DNA of 64,000 nt, from NCBI GenBank assembly GCA_016806645.1, contig JACSYO010001855.1, positions 653,001 to 717,000 on the forward strand. The letters are read 5' to 3'. Positions 12,401 to 22,358 of the stretch are shown piece by piece (position 1 is the stretch's first letter; each line of letters opens with the position of its first letter). The translations under genes and the position numbers were made by a program. The notes below the pieces were generated by a model. It saw only the letters and a list, made by a program, of their open reading frames with translations, did not search any database and had not been told where the DNA came from. The DNA comes from Ophiodon elongatus (lineage: Eukaryota; Chordata; Actinopteri; Perciformes; Hexagrammidae).

Positions 12401-15266
12401 TCAAAGTACACAAATAAACGTGTGACTTCATTCAGCAAAATACATATCATAATTTGTTGCTCTGTGTACCCAAAAACTGTAACAAATGCGGCATGATAAC
12501 ATATTACAAAACAGTAAAGGACTGAGAATATGAGAATATGCTTTATGAGTCCAGAATTATCTCACATTTCCCACATTTTTAACAAAGTTTCACAAAAAAA
12601 GTTGGTGAGTGATATACAAGTAAACCCAAATGATTTCATCACATTCATTTTATGAACACAAACCTAATCATCAACAAAAACTAAAAATCTGTTAATGAAT
12701 TAATAATCTAAAAACAAACAATGCCAAACATTTACTCCTTATAGCTCCAAAAATGTGAGGATGTGTTGCTTGTCTTATTACGGTATATTGAATATATTTT
12801 TGTTTTGGGCTGTAGTTCAAACAAAATAGTTTGTTAAAAATATATTGTGTGGCCTTCACCACTCATCCAATTTAAAATACCTTCCAAATAAACTATTCTA
12901 GTTACAACTCTAGCTCAATCAATTTAAAATCATGATATAAAAATATTCAAATGACACCATTATTAGAAAACTAAATCTACTTGAATTGATCCTGAAGAGT
13001 GTCACATCAAATTCTGACTCAACCGTAAAAATGTACTTAATATCAACACACCTCCTGTGGGTCAACAAAGCAGTAATGGTAGAGATACTGGTTGTAAATG
13101 GGGAAGCCTCCCACTCCTCCCATCTGTGAGTAGCTGGTCTGGTAGAGGTTCTGGCACATCATTAACATCGGATTGTACATCATATTGGAGGAGCCCTGGG
13201 CCATGGGGTTCACCCCAACAATGTAGACGATGCTGATGATGCCCTGGAACAAACAATGATTGATAACAATGAGCACAAATAAACTGTAACACCCTTACAG
13301 GTTCAAGAAAACCACACATTTTTGGGAATTATTTAAGACAGTAGAAATGAAACAAATACAAACATTGAGGATCTAATGAAGAGAAAGTCCAGCCAACTTG
13401 TATACATTTTCCTAAAGTGAAGACTTTCTTTTCATATTGAACATCTAGGTTATACTCTCTTCCTGGCAGGTTGAAATAAAATCAACAGATTGGATCCCAG
13501 AAAGACTAGTGCCGTTTAATTTTTGGACCTACAGTTTATACTATTAGTATGATAGTAGTATATAGAATATACTATTAGTATGATAGTAGTATATAGAATA
13601 ACAGTGTGATCTTGAACGAACATCTGTATGAACATGTGCTTTAACCAACGTGTAGAACATCGAGATCTGAACAGAGTTACGCTGTGTGAGTCTTGTTCAG
13701 GATTATACATTGGTATTCAGGGTGTTTCTAAAACATGCACATTTAAATACCGTTCATGACAGAGATACTGTAGGTGTGTTCACTGTTAGTTGGGATGTGA
13801 GAAGGAAACCTCCAAACATTAGACATGAATGTGAGATGCTGCTGCAGGAAATTGCTTATGTAATTCCCATATCCTTTTAAAACACCTACAGTGTAGAACT
13901 ATTTATGAGGCAAAATAATCTAAACAGAGCTCAACGATCTCTGTGCGTGCTGTGTATGATTCAGGTAAGATTGAAAATTAATTTCAGTTTAAGCATTCTT
14001 GTCCCTTACAGCAATCACTTGAGTATATTACCCGGCATCTTAGTCTCTTGTAGCTGGATAATGATAAAATACTTAACCTGTTTTAGCTAGGGAGTAGTTA
14101 TGGATATTTGTCATAGACCTTAAGAGCGGAGAAACTAAATATTTAGTTTTTCTGAGTGTGAAGTTTCTGCAGCAGTTTCAATTTTAAACCGTTTTCACAC
14201 ACAATTGCAAATGTTCAGTATACAATATTTGGTGTATTCAAAGCCTCTGTGGGCTGGGTGTGTTTGATATCAATACAAACAAAATGTACACACTTTAATT
14301 TAACAATACGCTAGGAGCTGCAAAATCTATGAGAAATAATGTCCTTATTTCGGAGAATAAAGGACAATGTGCTAAACTCGGATTATTATTGGTTTAGGAA
14401 AATCTGTAAACTAAATCTTAATAACTATAACTGTAGTCAAGTAAATCTCTTGCCCAGCACATTTCTGATTAGTCTTCAGTCTGATTTAAAGTTATGTATG
14501 TTCTACTTAGATTGTGATTTCTGTAATATTTTGCTCTCATGTTCCCTCTACAGATAAATCTTGTGCATCAAATGAATCACCCATCACCAGTGTCATGTTT
14601 TATGTCTCCTCCATATAAAGTGATTGGAGACGATGAAATGTGAATGAGTCTTACCTCCAGGATAGCCATAATGATGCTGCCTATCATTAGGGCCAGAAAG
14701 AACTTCCTACTGCGGACAGTGTTGGATTTAGAGAAGCTGGCAATGAAGAAGGAGAGTGACCCTATGAAGTTAATGGCTGCCATGGCAATCATGGTGGTTT
14801 TGGCTGAGTAAGGTGTGACGTAGGAGCCGTAGCTGTTGCCGTAGCCTCCTCCATAACCACCGTATCCTGAGCCGTAGCTACCGCCACCGTATCCACCGCC
14901 ACCGTATCCACCGCCACCGTATCCACCGCCACCGTATCCACCGCCGCCATAGCCCATTCCCATTCCCATTCCCATTCCATACTGCATGTCCCACATGAGA
15001 GTGGAGGCCACGCAGGCAAATATCGCCACACACAACACGATCACCGTAGCCATCATGGCCTTGATGATCCCCGGAGGTGACAGCCATTTGTAGAAGTGCT
15101 GCGGTTTGTCCTCAATGTAGTAAGATCCCGGGGGAGGTGGGTATGCATTGTAATCGCTCTGAGGAGTATGGAAGCTGCCTCCTGGAGGGCCAAAGCCATT
15201 GTTGGATGGCGAGCTGAAAGGAGGACTGTAGACAGGTGGACTCTCGTAGTGCTGCTTGTCAAACAT
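3342..15266 (-). CDS. ocln: Occludin, tight-junction tetraspan MARVEL protein (8 coding exons)
   Basis: Occludin is an integral membrane protein of tight junctions; its cytosolic tail binds ZO-1. Coding exons: 15266-14655, 13243-13052, 12277-12110, 6951-6784, 5534-5316 (possibly from 5593), 4693-4522, 3706-3665 and 3440-3342, about 555-576 residues against 522 in human. The N-terminus is Pro/Tyr-rich (MFDKQHYESPPVYSPPF). Four membrane segments lie near residues 66-88, 157-178, 189-214 and 269-291. Loop 1 is a long Gly/Tyr repeat and loop 2 carries two Cys. The tail has the acidic Tyr/Thr block YETEYTTGGETGNELDEEEW, then the charged ELL coiled-coil domain ending RLVKDYDKNH. The start is the first ATG after a clean acceptor. 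One phase conflict remains between the 6784 and 5534 exons. Teleosts commonly keep two occludin paralogues and I cannot say which this is. Confidence 0.97.
3665..3706 (-). CDS. ocln: Occludin 14-codon exon
   Basis: Acceptor TTTTTCCACAG, reading AAAEEYNQLKDLKQ, donor CAG|GTGAAC; phase 0 at both ends. It aligns with AAADEYNRLKQVK of human occludin. Confidence 0.95.
4522..4693 (-). CDS. ocln: Occludin ELL-domain exon
   Basis: Entered in phase 2 through CCTCCAG|TACG and left in phase 0 at CAG|GTCAGA. It encodes YPDITSDDQRQEYKREFDGD and a charged heptad-like helix (Leu/Ile at regular spacing), the body of the ZO-1-binding coiled coil. Confidence 0.96.
5316..5534 (-). CDS. ocln: Occludin acidic-tail exon (start uncertain)
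   Basis: It reads YSERTTSRPSEAFSHGG, a basic RGKRRRR stretch, and the conserved YETEYTTGGETGNELDEEEW block, leaving in phase 2 at GAGAA|GTAAG. The obvious acceptor CCCCCAG|GTAC demands entry in phase 2, but the upstream exon leaves in phase 0. An acceptor further upstream (CTCTTTAG, exon from 5593) restores the frame by adding about 20 residues. The alternative is an unseen small exon. Confidence 0.9.
6784..6951 (-). CDS. ocln: Occludin proximal cytosolic-tail exon
   Basis: Acceptor GCTATAG, 56 codons from VNNVEESRSVQDAP to DMYDNKEW, donor TGG|GTAACC, phase 0 at both ends. The opening matches the VKNVSAGTQD stretch that follows the fourth membrane segment in mammals. Confidence 0.92.
7000..12100 (-). 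other. Occludin intron (about 5.2 kb)
   Basis: Between the fourth-membrane-segment exon and the tail exon. AT-rich, with no coding exon supported on either strand. The short open frames have no splice-bounded structure or recognisable family. Confidence 0.6.
12110..12277 (-). CDS. ocln: Occludin exon with fourth membrane segment
   Basis: Acceptor TTTTCTAG, 56 codons, donor TGG|GTAAGA, phase 0. The helix GIAMVCGFLVVIAFGVAAFF is followed by the cytosolic HKTRGKIWRYGKPNIHWEE and ends GRDVEEW, as in mammalian occludin. Confidence 0.96.
13052..13243 (-). CDS. ocln: Occludin exon with second extracellular loop
   Basis: Acceptor TTGTTCCAG, 64 codons, donor GAG|GTGTGT, phase 0. The end of membrane segment 3 (GIISIVYIVG) is followed by a Met/Asn/Tyr-rich loop with cysteines in MMCQNLY and YHYCFVDPQE, the loop-2 pair expected for occludin. 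Confidence 0.96.
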
Positions 15267-15285
15267 CGCTCAAAGATGTCCCAAA
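14655..15285 (-). CDS. ocln: Occludin first coding exon (ATG at 15266)
   Basis: Acceptor TTTTATTTTACAG, 19 nt of 5' UTR, then 204 codons to CTGGAG|GTAAGA. It encodes the cytosolic N-terminus, membrane segment 1, the whole of loop 1, segment 2 and most of segment 3. Confidence 0.97.
14840..14980 (-). repeat. ocln: Coding minisatellite (YGGGG)n plus (GM)n in occludin loop 1
   Basis: A 15-base unit (CCGCCACCGTATCCA on the plus strand) is repeated about four times almost perfectly, with decayed copies on the low-coordinate side and a GGAATG hexamer repeat (Gly-Met) on the other. It encodes roughly residues 97-145. All copies stay in frame. Confidence 0.93.
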
Positions 15286-16139
15286 CTGTAAAATAAAAGC
15301 AGAACAAAACAAAAGCAGAGTTTGTGAATAGTGGAGAGAGCAAAGTGTCCTGCACAAAGCTAGTAAGATTTGTCCGGCTCTGTTTTCCAGCAGCACTGAT
15401 ATGAGTAATGCTACGTGGAGATATGGGAAGTTAGGCGTGACTGAGATTTTGTAACAGAACAGTGTAAATGTTTTACCATCTCCAAGGGAGCGTGATTTAT
15501 GAGGGCGTGTTTGTGCCACTTTTTAATTCTGTCAGGTTAAGTACATTTCAAAGTTCAGCACTCATCATATCATAAACTACATTAGAACTGCTTTCCTACA
15601 TTAATAGAAAATGTAAATATCAGAAGATTGACCTTAAGCTTTGAGGTTTCTGAACCAGCAAAGTCACAATCAGTGTGGAGATGTCAGTACCAGGACGGGG
15701 AGCGCAGCCAAACAACAATACTTTCCTTTTTGCCTCTTCACAGACTGTAGGAGTCTCCCTCCAGCCTCCACAATGTCCAGCCAGTCTTTGAACATTTCAA
15801 CTCTCACTCCCAAGCTATTTTTTGTTGTTTTCTTTCTCGTTACAAATCTTACAGAGAGATATCCAAGGCTACAGTGTATACGACTTAACAATGCACATTC
15901 TTCTACATTGTGCCCCACAGGGAGGGGGCTGCCTCCATGTTTCAGTGAAAAGGCATGTAAACAGCAGAGAACGTTTCATTAATGCTTCTTTTACTCTTTT
16001 GGCAACTCAAATCTCAACCTGAAATGACCACAATGCTGAGTCCTTGTAACAGACACAAACATGTCATCTATTAAATACACTAAATAACAATGAGGGACAT
16101 AATTCATTCATCCAATGGGTGCAGCTAATTATTGCTTTT

Positions 16140-16550
16140 GTTGATTCATCTTTTTTAGAGAATTAACTGATTAATTGTATAATCTATAAAATGTAATAAA
16201 GTAATGAAAATGCCCAACACGTGTTCCCAGAGCCAAAGGTCAGGTCTTAAAATGACTTGATTTGTCAGATCAACAGTTCAGACTACAATGTTTTCAAATT
16301 ATATAACAGAAAAAAGCAGCAAATCATCACTTTTGATAAACTGTAGGCAAAGAATATTTGGGATTTTTACTTGACAGATGACATGCTGACGATTAATTCA
16401 TGCAGCTCAGTGAAATTGGGTTGGCCATTTTATTGAACTCTTACTTACATTTTATAGAGCATACGATCAATCAATTTATTGAGAAAATAATCAAGAACTT
16501 AATTGCTGATGAAAATAACGGTTATTTGATGAATCTTTGAGCTCTCATTA
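16140..16550. mobile_element. Degraded GCTGCAA-family hAT-like repeat copy
   Basis: The internal phrase 'ccagagccaaaggtcaggtc' and the flanking ATTAAT/AATCAAT tracts match the interior of the better-preserved copies at 28433 and 49310. Termini are decayed, so the limits are approximate. Confidence 0.5.
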
Positions 16551-16730
16551 ATTCATTATCAAGGGATATTTGCAAAGTGCTCTGTCTTTCTGAACTCTTC
16601 CAGTGGCACGACAGCAATGATTGTAACAGTAAAAAATAACTTTCTTTCAACTACATGTTGTTCCTGTTCAGGCACCTTGATGGAAATGTGAGGGAGTAAA
16701 GCTTGATTAATGCGAGCTGCATCTGCGAAG

Positions 16731-16740
16731 GTGACGTCAC
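16731..16740. promoter_or_regulatory. CRE-like palindrome GTGACGTCAC
   Basis: A perfect 10-base palindrome containing TGACGTCA, the full CREB/ATF site. It lies inside occludin intron 1, about 1.5 kb upstream of the first coding exon, next to a GC-richer segment. An intronic enhancer or alternative promoter is possible. Confidence 0.4.
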
Positions 16741-17718
16741 ACTATCAGACACTGAGACACGCTAGGAGAATCCCCCACGATGTGATATGAAGGATCCAAA
16801 CGTCTCCACCTCACAATTCCACGGCAGCTCACATACGTGCAACTACCCGAGTCTTAGCGGCTATTGAAAAACGTAGACATAAGGACAGACAGAGAGCCGG
16901 CCCCTGGCACTACCCACAGTCTCCAGTCCCCGGTAATAACTCTCCTTTCTTTAGGGGGTACTGGCACAGATGGCAGAAGAAGTCTCGCCTCAGAGCCTCC
17001 ATCCAAGACACCTTCCCATTATTCCCTCCCTCATTCCTCCATATCCTTCATCCCCCTCACAATTCCGCCTGTCCCCAGACTCTCCTCTCCCCCTTCTCTC
17101 CCTCCCTCCGTAACTCCTTGCCTTTGTTTTGGGAGCAGGAGGGGCAAAAGTCAAGGCTGCTCGTCACGGGAACAATGTTGCCATGGAGTCTGGGTAAAAA
17201 AAAGGAAAATTGGGGAACTGTCCAGGGAGGATCAAACAAGGGCTCCTCTGTGCTGCTCCTGAGTGGAGTGAGGCAGGAGAAGGAGACAGAAAGAGGGGAG
17301 GACAGGTGGATGTTGTGCACAGCGGTGTCAGGTGTCCTTTAATGTTGAACAACAGGCTGTCTCCTAAGCCAGGGGCTCTTAGTTTAATTTCTACCATCAG
17401 TGTTTGAAATTACAATGAAACAAAATTGCAATGAAACAAAATTATACTTACAATTGTAAGTTCTACCTCCCAAGGACCCAGATATAACATTAGGAAAACA
17501 AAATGTTTAACACAAACTGGCTCTTTGTCAGATGCAGAGGAATCAAAGGCTTTAAAATCTTCAAAATCTAAATCTCTCTAAACCTGCCAAAGAGCCGATA
17601 TGGGCTCAAAACCTAATTTCTTCAATGTATTTAAGTAGAAATTTTCTACAGGGAGCATTTGACAGTAGTGGAAATCTTTGAGAGGCAGAAATCTCAGAGT
17701 GTTTTTTGGACCCAGCTG

Positions 17719-18138
17719 GAGCTGCAATGAATAATGGTTAAACTCAAAACATTGGATGGTTTTAGCTTCTCAAATACACCAATATGCTGCTTGGTCTAAG
17801 TTGTAGAAAATAGAATATCTTTGGGTTTTGGACTGTTAGTCGGACAAAGCAGAACATGTGGTGACATTTACTTGGGATATTGGACATTTTCCATAACTTT
17901 TTGACATTTTATTGCTAAATATAAATTAGATTAGTTGTTTGGTCTATAAATGTTGATCATTGTTTCCCAAAGCCCAAGATGACCATCCTTAAATTTCTTG
18001 TTTTGTCAACAACTCAAGGTTATTCAGTTAACTGTCAAATAGGAGTAAAGAAACCAGAAATATTATTAATTGATTTTCCAAATAGTTGACTATTGACTAA
18101 TTTAATTATTGACAACTAATCGATTCATCTTTAAAGCT
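17719..18138. mobile_element. Degraded GCTGCAA-family hAT-like repeat copy
   Basis: It starts near 'ggagctgcaatgaataatgg' and ends near 'actaatcgattcatctttaa'. The interior carries the family phrase about a dinucleotide-poor TTTTGGACTGTTAGTCGGACA. Both ends are mutated relative to the 28433 copy. Confidence 0.5.
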
Positions 18139-19317
18139 GTGAGGGGAAGCTTTTTAGTTCTTTAACAGCAAATTCCCTGAACACAGTGCAGTGTACTCTT
18201 ACTCAGCAGTAGTAGTAGCAGAAGCAGTAGTAATAGTACAGTGCTGTTTGTCTAAAACTGGCTCACAAATTTCATTTTCATGCTGGGCAGAAAGCACAGT
18301 GTTTGGACCACAGTCACAGGTCAGGTCAGCACCCACCAGCCTGAACTCCTCTACAACACAGAGATTCTATCATCTGCTGCTGATAATGGAATTCCAGTCA
18401 TACAGTCACATGTCTCACATCTGTCAAAAACAATTAGGCGCATGCCCAATGTGGACTGGGACCCACTGGCATACACACAGGAGTCAGCCGAGACTTCCTG
18501 CCCAAAAACACCCCGCTGAAAAATACCTGGGTCTTAAAAAAAACAAAACACTTGTGGAACTTTCTGGAAAAAAACATGATATGCATTCAGGTGCATGCAT
18601 AACAGGGACGTTCCAAAATCAAATAATAGGCCTGTAATTATTAATCAGAGCACTCACATGAGAACATAGCACTATCAGAGAAGAAGATATATTTAGAATT
18701 TATGAATGACTCTAAAATTAGCTGATTGATTGTCCCTTCACTTTCCTGTTGTTTACTTTCTGTCTGTGGGTTGATGCAACGTGCAAATCCGTGTCTCTCT
18801 GTTTATTGATCTCCGCTCCCTGTCTGTACGAACCCCTGTGGCGCAAACATCCGGCCTACAAAAATACGTCATCCATGCACCACTTCATTTCCTTTTTTGT
18901 GTTTTGTTCAGGTTAATCTGGTCTTTTGTTCGTGGAATCAGTTTGAACATTGTTTATGATGTTGATGGGTTTGTCGACATTTTCACCCCACAGTCAAATA
19001 ACTTAATTTGCTTCACCACTGTCTCTAAAACAGATGTATTTAAATATTACTGCAGCAAATGTTAAACATTTATTTATTTTGGGTTGGATGTTTTGCTGTT
19101 TGCTGTATAGTTTTTATGTTGGTTGCCACTGATTGGGAAACCAAAGGCCAAGAATTGGTTGCCAATTTCTCAAAATGGTTGCCAAGGGAAATCCTTACTG
19201 TTGAGCCCTGCAATTCATGATCTAAACACACACACATTTAACATCATCATGACAAAAACATCAAAATGAACGGCTTACAGGTTGTGAACCTGCTGAGATT
19301 TTAGGTTTGTTGAATGT

Positions 19318-19770
19318 CAGTGTTGGAATGTCACCATTCACATTACTCAAATACTGTACTTAAGTGCAATCTTGAGGTACTTTAGTGGTACTTTACTGAG
19401 GTACGTTTGAGGTATTTCCATTTTATGCTACTTTATACTTGGAAGCAAATGTTGTACTTATTACTGAGCTACATTTATTTGAAAATATTAGTAACTTTAG
19501 GTATTATTAAAACAAAATATAAATCAACTAATAAATGGTGATGTATTATTACAGATTAAGCTGCACAGCAGTATAAAATGTAGTTGAGATTATTGATGCG
19601 TAGGCATACACATTATTGCATCATTCTGAAATGGGCTTCTACACAATGATTACTTTTACTTTTGGTACTTTAAGCATATTTTGATTATAATACAATGTTT
19701 ACACTGTGGCATTGCTACTTTTACTTGTGTGATAGGTCTGAGTAACGTCAGCTTACTTCCTCCACCACTG
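19318..19770. mobile_element. CAGTGKTGGAA-type MITE (AGTAC-rich)
   Basis: The left end CAGTGTTGGAATGT and the right end TTCCTCCACCACTG form imperfect inverted termini. The interior is full of TACTTAAG/GTACTTT words typical of a repeat seen again at 20649, 26098 and 63870. The flanks share only AATGT, so a target duplication is not certain. Confidence 0.65.
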
Positions 19771-20135
19771 GCTAATGTATGCTATTTGTTTCAACCCACA
19801 ACTGGTTAGTTTAAATCAAAAATCTATCAGATGTTATTGTTATTAAACTAGTTATTAAACACCGACTCTACCTTTATTGAGATACTTCTTCCTTGGTGTG
19901 ATTATCTTTGTTTTGTCCCAGTGGGTTTCTTGTATTGATCGTTTTGACTGACTCCAAATTACAAACCCACCTGTTACAAACCCAACTGCTGACGTTAATG
20001 TTCACTCCAAGACTTTAAGCGACTGTGAACAACTTAATAAGAGGACATAGATTTAATGCACGTTCAGTCTAATAGAATAACTCGACTTTCAATTATTTAG
20101 ATCATATTTAACCTTTAAGCTTCATGTTTTCTTAC

Positions 20136-20200
20136 CTGAGGATCGCTGAAAGACTCCCTGTTTCCTGTCAAAATTCTCCTTCTTCTGAAAGCTTGGAACA
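20136..20200 (-). other. ocln: Probable occludin 5' UTR exon (donor at 20136)
   Basis: A strong donor CTCAG|GTAAGAAAA follows a purine-rich stretch (GGAAACAGGGAGTC). It lies just inside the CpG-rich segment and points at the acceptor at 15286. The 5' limit is not visible; the first transcribed base could be anywhere up to about 20480. Confidence 0.5.
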
Positions 20201-20279
20201 GTTCAGAAAAAAAATATGTCCGTCAGAGAATGAACCGAATGTTTACATTAATATTAAAGCAAACTTCTTAAGTCGAGAC

Positions 20280-20480
20280 TAAATTGTAAGGTCGCCACTC
20301 CGCTTGAAGCTGCGGTCCCAGGCGGAGACGGACAACGGTTTCCTTCACAGCCACACAGCTTCTGAACAAGTGCTTTGTCCCGCCTGTCCGCTCAGATGAG
20401 GCCACGGCACCGGACCGCCGCACCGCCGAGGCTCGGCCGCCAGAGGGCGGGCTTTCTGCGGTCTGACGCGACCATGCGGA
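20280..20480 (-). promoter_or_regulatory. ocln: CpG-rich promoter candidate of occludin
   Basis: This short GC-rich island (CCGCCGCACCGCCGAGG and neighbours) stands out from AT-rich surroundings and lies directly upstream of the probable 5' UTR exon. It contains a CTCF-like motif at 20437-20450. No TATA box is obvious. Promoter function is inferred from position and composition. Confidence 0.5.
20437..20450 (+). promoter_or_regulatory. CTCF-like motif CCGCCAGAGGGCGG
   Basis: Thirteen of 14 positions fit the vertebrate CTCF core CCASYAGRKGGCRS, the exception being G at position 3. It sits in the occludin CpG-rich promoter candidate. Occupancy cannot be judged from sequence alone. Confidence 0.5.
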
Positions 20481-21989
20481 AACTGGCAGGAAAAAAAAAA
20501 ACGTTTTCAATACAATTAATCAATAATAAAATTATAGGAAAGAAATTATTACCAAAGGTTAGCATGTAATAAGCATCATCCTCATCATGGTCTTCCGCCA
20601 GACAATATAGTTCTTGAACAGCAGTTTAGTAAATTCTTGCTTCAATTAGTGGTGGAATGTAACAGGCTACATTTACTCAAGTACTGCACATTTGAGGTAC
20701 TTGTACTTGTAATTCTTACTCTGCAACATTTATTGGACAGCTTTAGTTATTAGTTAACTAACTTTATATTGCACACGAAACATATACTGAGCTAAAAATC
20801 TGTTTTATTATAAATTAAATTACCCAACAGTTTAAAAAAGTATAGTTGAAACGGTTAGTTGATTACTTCATCAAAATGTTGTAAACAAGCGTTGTGAGGA
20901 TGTGACTTTGGGTAACTGATTGATGGAGAAAATAATCTGCAGATGATTCCATAATTAAAATGATCATCAGTTGCAGTCCTATACAACATAATTAAGATTA
21001 GTTACACCTAATAAAACAGTAAAGTAAACAGCAAAGTAATATAAATTGGCATAACAGTCAAAGAGGCCATTTTTCTACGTTGATTTTCCTGATTACTTAC
21101 ATCATTTTTCTTAAATAACATTTTCAAAGCAGGGCTTCAATGGAGTTTTTACAGTATACTGTATTAGCACTTAGGGTCTGAACAATTCCTCCGGCACTGA
21201 TTATAGTAACGATAAGACTATAAATAGTGTTTTTATGTGTTTCACCTTGTAACGTTATTCGGAACGTATACGTTATAAGTATAACATATACATAGACATT
21301 TGTAAAATCAGCTTCAATGAATAATCTCTTGCAAAGCGTTTCATTTTTTTGCCTAAACTTCATCTTGATGAAATCATTCATTGAAATCACACTGGTGCAG
21401 ATATTTTTTTAAAAGAAAAGAAAAAACAGGACTCACAAATGATGGTTGAAACAGCTGAAGTTGATTTTCATTTCCATTAAAGGGAGAATATATATCACAG
21501 AGGTGGGTGTCTGACTGATTTATGACTTTTTAAGATCCTTAAACATTTTTTGTCATGTGATCAGTTGGATCTTAAATAGGCCAAATTGTGATGTACTGTA
21601 TGTTCACTGAGTCATTATAACATTTATAAATGCCATGCAGCTTTCACGAGATAGACAAAGACTACAAACATACAGCGGGAATGGGCAAAAACTAAAATTT
21701 ACAGCATTGTTCAATTATCTAAAATTTTCAAAGAATATGACAATATAAATTAATTAATGCAATTACTAAAAAACTAATTCAGTTGTGTTACTGTGTGAAT
21801 CTTTCCAGTGTCTCTGCTGTGCAGTTTTTCATTCAGTGCTCTGACTGAGTGTGTGTATATTCTCTTTTTAATATTAATTTTCCCAATCCAACCAATCTTT
21901 GTTTTCCTTTTTCTCCTACAGTACAAAGCAAGTGAATAATAACAGTCAGAAAGGTATTAACGCTTATGCTTAAAGTCTCTCACTCACTC

Positions 21990-22019
21990 ACGCACGCACG
22001 CACGCACGCACGCACACAC

Positions 22020-22075
<56 letters not shown>
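21990..22075. repeat. (CGCA)n/(CA)n microsatellite
   Basis: A short run of CGCA units passes into about 50 bases of CA repeat. Confidence 0.95.
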
Positions 22076-22077
<2 letters not shown>

Positions 22078-22234
22078 GGAGTCAAGTTCATCGCGTTCAG
22101 TTCCTTGGATCAGCGCCACAATCGCTGCCAGGTCAAACAAAACATTTGGCTTCATTCTCAGTAATAAATTATATTGTCTACTGGATTTTTGAAGGAAACT
22201 TCAGCTGTGATTTGGAGCTTTTAATATACTCTCA

Positions 22235-22358
22235 TTATATACATACAGTGTATACATACATATACATATATATACATATACATATACATATATATATATA
22301 TGTATATGTATATATGTACGTATATATATATATACGTACATATATACATATATATACC
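22235..22358. repeat. (TATACA)n/(TA)n low-complexity tract
   Basis: Alternating TA, TACA and TATG units over about 120 bases, with internal self-complementarity able to form hairpins. The Tyr/Ile/His open frames across it are artefacts. Confidence 0.92.

Larger units (their letters stand above)
15286..20135 (-). other. Occludin first intron (about 4.85 kb)
   Basis: No exon supported. It holds two degraded copies of the GCTGCAA-type DNA repeat (about 16140-16550 and 17720-18138), a palindromic CRE at 16731, a GC-richer stretch at 16860-17330 and a MITE at 19318-19770. Confidence 0.6.

Noticed and set aside
14789..15087. Alternative frames across the occludin Gly/Tyr repeat (VDTVA, WIRWR repeats)
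   Set aside because: Shadow frames of a 15-bp in-frame repeat; the occludin frame is conserved.
16864..17342. Overlapping open frames on both strands in occludin intron 1
   Set aside because: GC-richer sequence gives fewer stops by chance; no splice-bounded or family-like protein.
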